Of a stretch of 64,000 nucleotides of DNA, positions 62,423 through 64,000 are shown one piece after another. Each line of letters opens with the position of its first letter. Position 1 is the first letter of the stretch. The position numbers were made by a program, and so were the translations under genes. The stretch covers positions 152,721-216,720 of the forward strand of contig NZ_PJIQ01000007.1 of assembly GCF_002929745.1 (NCBI RefSeq), read 5' to 3'. Source of the DNA: Arthrobacter sp. B1805. GTDB taxonomy: Bacteria; Actinomycetota; Actinomycetes; Actinomycetales; Micrococcaceae. Below the pieces are notes generated by a model. It did not search any database and was not told where the DNA came from. It saw nothing but the letters and a program-made list of their open reading frames with translations.

Positions 62423-63568
62423 CTACAGGACGTCGGTGTCCCCACTTGCCCTCAGCCGCTCGACGGCGGTCTTGACCTCCTGGGCGTGTTCCTTCGTCGT
62501 CACGAGCAGCGCGTCCGGAGTGTCCACGATGACGACGTCGTCGATCCCGATCAGCGCGATGACGCGCTTGGTGTCCGAGACGACGATCCCGGAGGCGTTC
62601 TCGGAGAAGACGCGCGCGCCCTCCCCCATCACGGTGAGCTCGCTGTTCTCCTCGGCAGGGTTCAGGCGGCCGATCGCGGCGAAGTCACCGACGTCGTCCC
62701 AGCTGAACTCACCCGGGATCATCGCGACGTCACCTGCGGCGGCGGCGGGTTCCGCGACGGCATAGTCGATGGCGATCTTGGGCAGCGTGGGCCACACCCG
62801 GCGGGCGACCTCGACGCGGCGCGGGGTGTCCCATGCCTCGGCGATCTCCATGAGTCCCGCATAGAGCTCGGGCTCGTTGGCCGAGAGGTGCTTCAGCATG
62901 AGGTCGACGGGCGCCACGAACATGCCTGCGTTCCACGAGTAGTTGCCGCTCCCGATGTAGCCGTCGGCGACCTCCTGCGAGGGCTTCTCGACGAACTCGA
63001 TCACGGCACGGGCACTGGGAGCCCCCGCGGCGGCGAGGGTGTCACCGGCGCGGATGTAGCCGAACCCGGTGGACGCGTGCGTGGGCTTGATGCCGATGGT
63101 CACGATGTAGCCGCGGGCGGCGGTGTGGATGGCCTCCCGGACCGCGGCCTGGAAGACCTCCACCGGCGCGATCACCTGATCGGCCGCGAAGGACCCCATG
63201 ATGATGTTCGGGTCGCGCTGGTGCAGGATCGCGGCTGCCAGGCCGATCGCCGCCCCCGAATCCTTCGGCTCCGACTCGAGCACCAGGTTCATGTCCTCGA
63301 TCTCCGGGAGCTGCTCGAGGACCGCCCGCCGGTGCACCACGCCCGTCACCACCATGGTGCGGCCGTCGCAGAGCGGGCGGAGCCGGTCGTAGGTCGCACG
63401 GATCAGTGTGCTGCCGGAACCGGTCAGGTCGTGGAGGAACTTCGGGGCCGCAGCCCGGGAGAGCGGCCACAGGCGCGTGCCGGTGCCGCCCGCGGGTATG
63501 ACGCCGTGGAAGCGATCCATCACATTGTCATTGTCAGGGGTGTGGGCAGCCGCCCTCTCGGTACTCAT
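62423..63568 (-). CDS. manC: Mannose-1-phosphate guanylyltransferase
   Basis: 381 residues. Nucleotidyltransferase making GDP-mannose. N-terminal GVIPAGGTGTRLWPLSR (GTP loop), then FLHDLTGSGSTLIRATYDRL, PKDSGAAIGLAAAIL, VIEFVEKPSQEVA (sugar site), NYSWNAGMFV and FSWDDVGDFAAIGRL. It lacks the C-terminal isomerase domain of bifunctional ManC, which matches the separate manA at 10.5 kb. The start is ATG 63568 with a leaderless -10 box. Confidence 0.94.
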   Translation of the reverse strand: MSTERAAAHTPDNDNVMDRFHGVIPAGGTGTRLWPLSRAAAPKFLHDLTGSGSTLIRATYDRLRPLCDGRTMVVTGVVHRRAVLEQLPEIEDMNLVLESEPKDSGAAIGLAAAILHQRDPNIIMGSFAADQVIAPVEVFQAAVREAIHTAARGYIVTIGIKPTHASTGFGYIRAGDTLAAAGAPSARAVIEFVEKPSQEVADGYIGSGNYSWNAGMFVAPVDLMLKHLSANEPELYAGLMEIAEAWDTPRRVEVARRVWPTLPKIAIDYAVAEPAAAAGDVAMIPGEFSWDDVGDFAAIGRLNPAEENSELTVMGEGARVFSENASGIVVSDTKRVIALIGIDDVVIVDTPDALLVTTKEHAQEVKTAVERLRASGDTDVL

Positions 63569-63575
63569 CCGTTCC

Positions 63576-63581
63576 ACGGTA
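63576..63581 (-). promoter_or_regulatory. Leaderless -10 box for the GDP-mannose enzyme gene
   Basis: Minus-strand TACCGT, GGAACGG, ATG 63568. Confidence 0.55.
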
Positions 63582-63689
63582 ACCGACGCATCGCGGTGAG
63601 CGGCGTTCCACCGGGCCGAAGCCGCACGGTGCACCGCTGACACCTGCCGCCACCGGTGTTAACAAGGTCACAGGTGAGGCGCCCCTAAA

Positions 63690-63718
63690 TTGAACGGGAA
63701 GTGTCACCGGCCTACATT
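63690..63718 (+). promoter_or_regulatory. sdh operon promoter
   Basis: TTGAAC (63690-63695), exactly 17 bases, TACATT (63713-63718). It gives a leader of about 80 bases ending in GGAGG before the sdhC start. Confidence 0.65.
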
Positions 63719-63803
63719 ATTCTTATCTGAAGAGTGCTGTCGCACCGGCGTAATCCCTGCGTATAACGCGCTAACGCCCATGCGATGCAGGGAGGTAATT
63801 TCA

Positions 63804-64000
63804 ATGCCGAAGACACTGACACCAGCAGGCACCCTCTACCGTGGCCGGGAAGGCCAATGGTCCTGGGTGGCCCATCGCATCACCGGGGTAGTGATTTTCT
63901 TCTTCCTCCTCGTCCACGTCCTGGACACATCCCTCGTACGCGTTTCGCCCGAAGCCTACGACGCCGTCATCGCCTCGTACAAGAACCCGATCATGGGGCT
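63804..64000 (+). CDS. sdhC: Succinate dehydrogenase cytochrome b556 subunit, partial
   Basis: Starts at ATG 63804, after GGAGG at 8-base spacing, and runs off the right edge. The visible 65 residues (TLYRGREGQWSWVAHRITGV, then VIFFFLLVHVLDTSLVRVS) match SdhC. They show the conserved Ser/His of SWVAHRITG near the quinone site and a first helix with the His that is a candidate heme ligand (LLVHVLDTS). It would anchor complex II in the membrane. The sdhDAB genes should lie beyond the window. Confidence 0.93.
   Translation, partial: MPKTLTPAGTLYRGREGQWSWVAHRITGVVIFFFLLVHVLDTSLVRVSPEAYDAVIASYKNPIMG

Overview
The window is high-GC DNA of an actinobacterium, most likely a member of the Micrococcaceae close to Arthrobacter. 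This rests on gene content (WhiB2-type regulator, mycothiol conjugate amidase Mca, DUF5719, DUF4245, DUF4307, TIGR03089, DUF501, BMP-type nucleoside transporter) and on the many genes with an actinobacterial -10 box (TANNNT) placed 6-7 bases before the start codon, as in leaderless mRNAs. I see no prophage, insertion sequence, CRISPR array, resistance island or plasmid feature. The window reads as core chromosome.

Layout. 1-12.9 kb: cell-envelope block. On the minus strand lie whiB2, a giant membrane glycosyltransferase and DUF5719 (cut by the left edge). TIGR03089 and gtrA converge, followed by purK-purE-LCP as an overlapping plus-strand run, then manA and a convergent FemABX-type transferase. 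As I recall it, related genes also cluster around whiB2, manA and purEK in mycobacteria. 13-20.6 kb: central metabolism and small operons (glpX, DUF4245, beta-carbonic anhydrase, fumC, a TetR regulator with its DHA2 exporter, NUDIX hydrolase, prepilin peptidase). 20.7-31.8 kb: an unknown protein, PhoH2-type PIN-ATPase, uppS, hemolysin III, a small membrane protein, mca, DUF4307, greA, then an AI-2E transporter-ilvA-rhomboid operon and galM.

31.9-35.1 kb: a DeoR regulator-galT-galK operon, divergent from galM, ending in a very strong terminator. 35.1-43.1 kb: a Bax-inhibitor-1 protein and a branched-chain amino-acid ABC transporter. livHMGF is on the plus strand; the lipoprotein subunit is on the minus strand about 1.1 kb away, separated by an unknown gene and a five-copy 18-bp repeat. 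LivH carries a secreted N-terminal beta-domain. 43.3 kb: a tRNA with a UAA anticodon but a short variable arm. 43.5-51.4 kb: NDH-2, a mycosin-like membrane-anchored S8 protease, Ppx/GppA phosphatase, DUF501, FtsB/DivIC, enolase and MazG. 51.4-53.3 kb: adenosine deaminase and a DedA protein. 53.6-60.9 kb: one minus-strand operon for nucleoside import and pyrimidine salvage (BMP lipoprotein, ATPase, two permeases, cytidine deaminase, thymidine phosphorylase). 61.1-64 kb: M20 amidohydrolase, mannose-1-phosphate guanylyltransferase and the start of sdhC (cut by the right edge).

Functional links. ManA and ManC supply mannose-6-phosphate and GDP-mannose; the GT2 protein, GtrA, LCP, UppS, FemABX and FtsB use or organise envelope precursors. 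galM, galT and galK form the Leloir route without galE. BMP transporter, Cdd, DeoA and (separately transcribed) Add make a nucleoside scavenging set. The most interesting non-standard items are the LivH fusion, the short-armed tRNA-Leu(UAA), in-frame repeat expansions in manA and the DUF5719 gene, the 18-bp repeat array, several palindromes placed on promoters, and two genes of unknown function. No gap between genes exceeds about 300 bases.
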